Origin: Patescibacteria group bacterium
GTDB taxonomy: Bacteria > Patescibacteria > ABY1 > JAGPKW01
Length of the DNA: 52,859 bases
Reading direction: 5' to 3'
Assembly (NCBI GenBank): GCA_021735565.1
Contig: JAIPGT010000001.1
Location: forward strand, 1-52,859
This document shows positions 52,024 through 52,859 of this stretch, one piece after another; within the stretch, counting starts at the first letter, position 1, and each line of letters begins with the position of its first letter. Under the pieces are notes generated by a model. It was not told where the DNA came from. It searched no databases and saw only the letters and a list, made by a program, of their open reading frames with translations. Both the position numbers and the translations under genes were made by a program.

Positions 52024-52859
52024 TTAAAAATCTAAATTAAATTTTAAAACAAAATTTCTAATTTCTTCTCTAATTTTTAAAAGTAATTCATCATTATTAT
52101 AATTTTCTAAAATTTTATCCATAAAATCAGCAATAATAATCATATCATCCTCTTTTAATCCTAAAGTTGTAATAGCAGGAGTTCCTATTCTTATACCAGA
52201 AGGCGACATAGGAGATCTAGTATCAAAAGGAACGGTATTAGCATTACAGATAATTCCAGATTTAGCAAGGGCTAAAGATGCATCTTTTCCTATAATATTT
52301 TTAGATTTTATAGTATCAATCAAAATTAAATGATTGTCAGTCCCTCCAGTTATTAAATTAAAACCTCTATTATTTAATTCTAAAGCAAGTTTTTTAGCAT
52401 TTTTTACTATTTGATTTACATAATTCTTAAAATTTTCAGTATTAGCTTCAGCAAAAGAAACAGCCATAGCAGCAGTAGTATGATTATGAGGTCCACCTTG
52501 AAGACCAGGAATAACTGTTTTTTCAACTTTTTTTGCTATTTCTTCAGTTTTACTCATAATAAAAGCACCTCTAGGGCCTCTTAATGTTTTATGTGATGTA
52601 GAAGTTACTATATCAGCAAATCCAAAAGGGGATTGATGAACTTCACCAGCTATAAGACCTGTTATATGAGATGTATCAGCAATAAGAAAAGCTCCAACTT
52701 CATCTGCAATTTCTTTAAATTTTTTAAAATCAACTTCTCTAGGATAAGCAGTATAACCACATATTATAACTTTGGGTTTTGAATCTATTGCAGTTTTTCT
52801 AATTTCTTCAAAATCTATTAAATTAGTTTCTTTTGAAACAGTATATTGAACAGAATTAA
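52024..52859 (-). CDS. glyA: Serine hydroxymethyltransferase (5' end beyond window)
   Basis: PLP enzyme converting serine + THF to glycine + methylene-THF. The minus-strand frame is open from the stop at 52024 to the window edge, ~278 residues, with no stop. It includes AYPREVDFKKFKEIADEVG, the D-x-x-H segment LIADTSHITGLIAGEVHQS, the PLP-lysine motif TSTSHKTLRGPRGAF, and QGGPHNHTTAAMAVSFAEA. An internal Met at 52557 (MSKTEE) is not the start because the conserved PLP motif lies upstream of it in frame. The remaining N-terminal ~140 residues lie outside. It heads, or is early in, the operon that ends in folD. Confidence 0.96.
   Translation of the reverse strand, partial: NSVQYTVSKETNLIDFEEIRKTAIDSKPKVIICGYTAYPREVDFKKFKEIADEVGAFLIADTSHITGLIAGEVHQSPFGFADIVTSTSHKTLRGPRGAFIMSKTEEIAKKVEKTVIPGLQGGPHNHTTAAMAVSFAEANTENFKNYVNQIVKNAKKLALELNNRGFNLITGGTDNHLILIDTIKSKNIIGKDASLALAKSGIICNANTVPFDTRSPMSPSGIRIGTPAITTLGLKEDDMIIIADFMDKILENYNNDELLLKIREEIRNFVLKFNLDF

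Noticed and set aside
52024..52557. A short 177-residue protein starting at 52557.
   Set aside because: The frame stays open to the window edge and encodes the conserved PLP-lysine region of GlyA upstream, so 52557 is an internal Met.
1..52859. Possible recoding of TGA (Gly in Gracilibacteria/Absconditabacteria, Trp in Mycoplasma).
   Set aside because: All recognisable proteins are full length without in-frame TGA, and Trp is encoded by TGG. TGA is rare but not visibly used as sense, so the standard code is kept.
1..52859. CRISPR array, prophage, IS element or transposase gene.
   Set aside because: No regularly spaced repeats and no recombinase, transposase or phage genes are present; the repeats seen are the GTAG palindromes and local duplications only.

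Overview
The window is very AT-rich DNA (roughly a quarter G+C by eye), gene-dense, with short spacers and many overlapping genes. The proteins are rich in Lys, Asn and Ile, with ATA as a common Ile codon. The gene set (PilB ATPase, VanW protein, GldA/F/G-like ABC system, TraR/DksA zinc-finger protein next to LspA, a DHH-like protein without catalytic residues, an archaeal-type TRM11/TrmG10-like methyltransferase, family-4 UDG, compact repair genes) fits a Patescibacteria/CPR bacterium, most likely on the Parcubacteria side. This placement is inference: there is no rRNA in the window. The standard bacterial code applies, because all long frames are intact. TGA is nevertheless almost unused as a stop.

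Layout. 0-10 kb: pilB, a structured RNA, then polA-holA-response regulator-histidine kinase-vanW packed head to tail. 10-18 kb: ruvB and cysS/HU meeting at a shared terminator, the rpsO-pnp pair with structured leaders, a membrane-anchored unknown protein, and a 628-base gap with a promoter and a ~440-nt structured RNA. 18-27 kb: dksA-lspA-rlmH-folC, an ABC ATPase and permease, tRNA-Gln, udg, the GldG-like subunit, galU, a tRNA methyltransferase and dgkA. 27-38 kb: ychF and rpsT, nth, uvrA, then on the minus strand valS, an O-antigen-ligase-like protein, alkD-like and a split permease, and tRNA-Ala and tRNA-Ile(UAU). 38-47.5 kb: a small membrane protein, a degenerate DHH protein, trx/trxB, ppsA, a SpoU methyltransferase and mfd. 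After a 364-base gap with another strong promoter and structured RNA comes a minus-strand operon, glyA-DUF218-nucleotidyltransferase-rlmN-epimerase-folD. glyA runs off the right edge.

Themes. Replication and repair (polA, holA, ruvB, nth, uvrA, mfd, udg, alkD), translation (three aminoacylation or ribosomal loci, tRNAs, RNA methyltransferases), envelope (VanW, LspA, DgkA, GalU, epimerase, O-antigen ligase, PilB) and one-carbon metabolism (glyA, folD, folC) are mixed. Promoters share one recognisable form, TTGnnn-17-TAyAnT, often with TGA before the -10, and most starts have no Shine-Dalgarno sequence. GC-rich palindromes with a 5' GTAG foot, resembling REP elements, sit just after several stop codons.

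The best candidates for something undescribed are four structured, apparently independent RNA loci (1.75, 9.8, 17.3 and 47.6 kb). I could not match any of them to RNase P RNA, tmRNA, SRP RNA or 6S RNA. Other points are the GTAG palindrome family, tRNA-Ile(UAU), and three proteins that keep their fold but have lost key residues (histidine-kinase receiver, DHH protein, FolD cofactor motifs).
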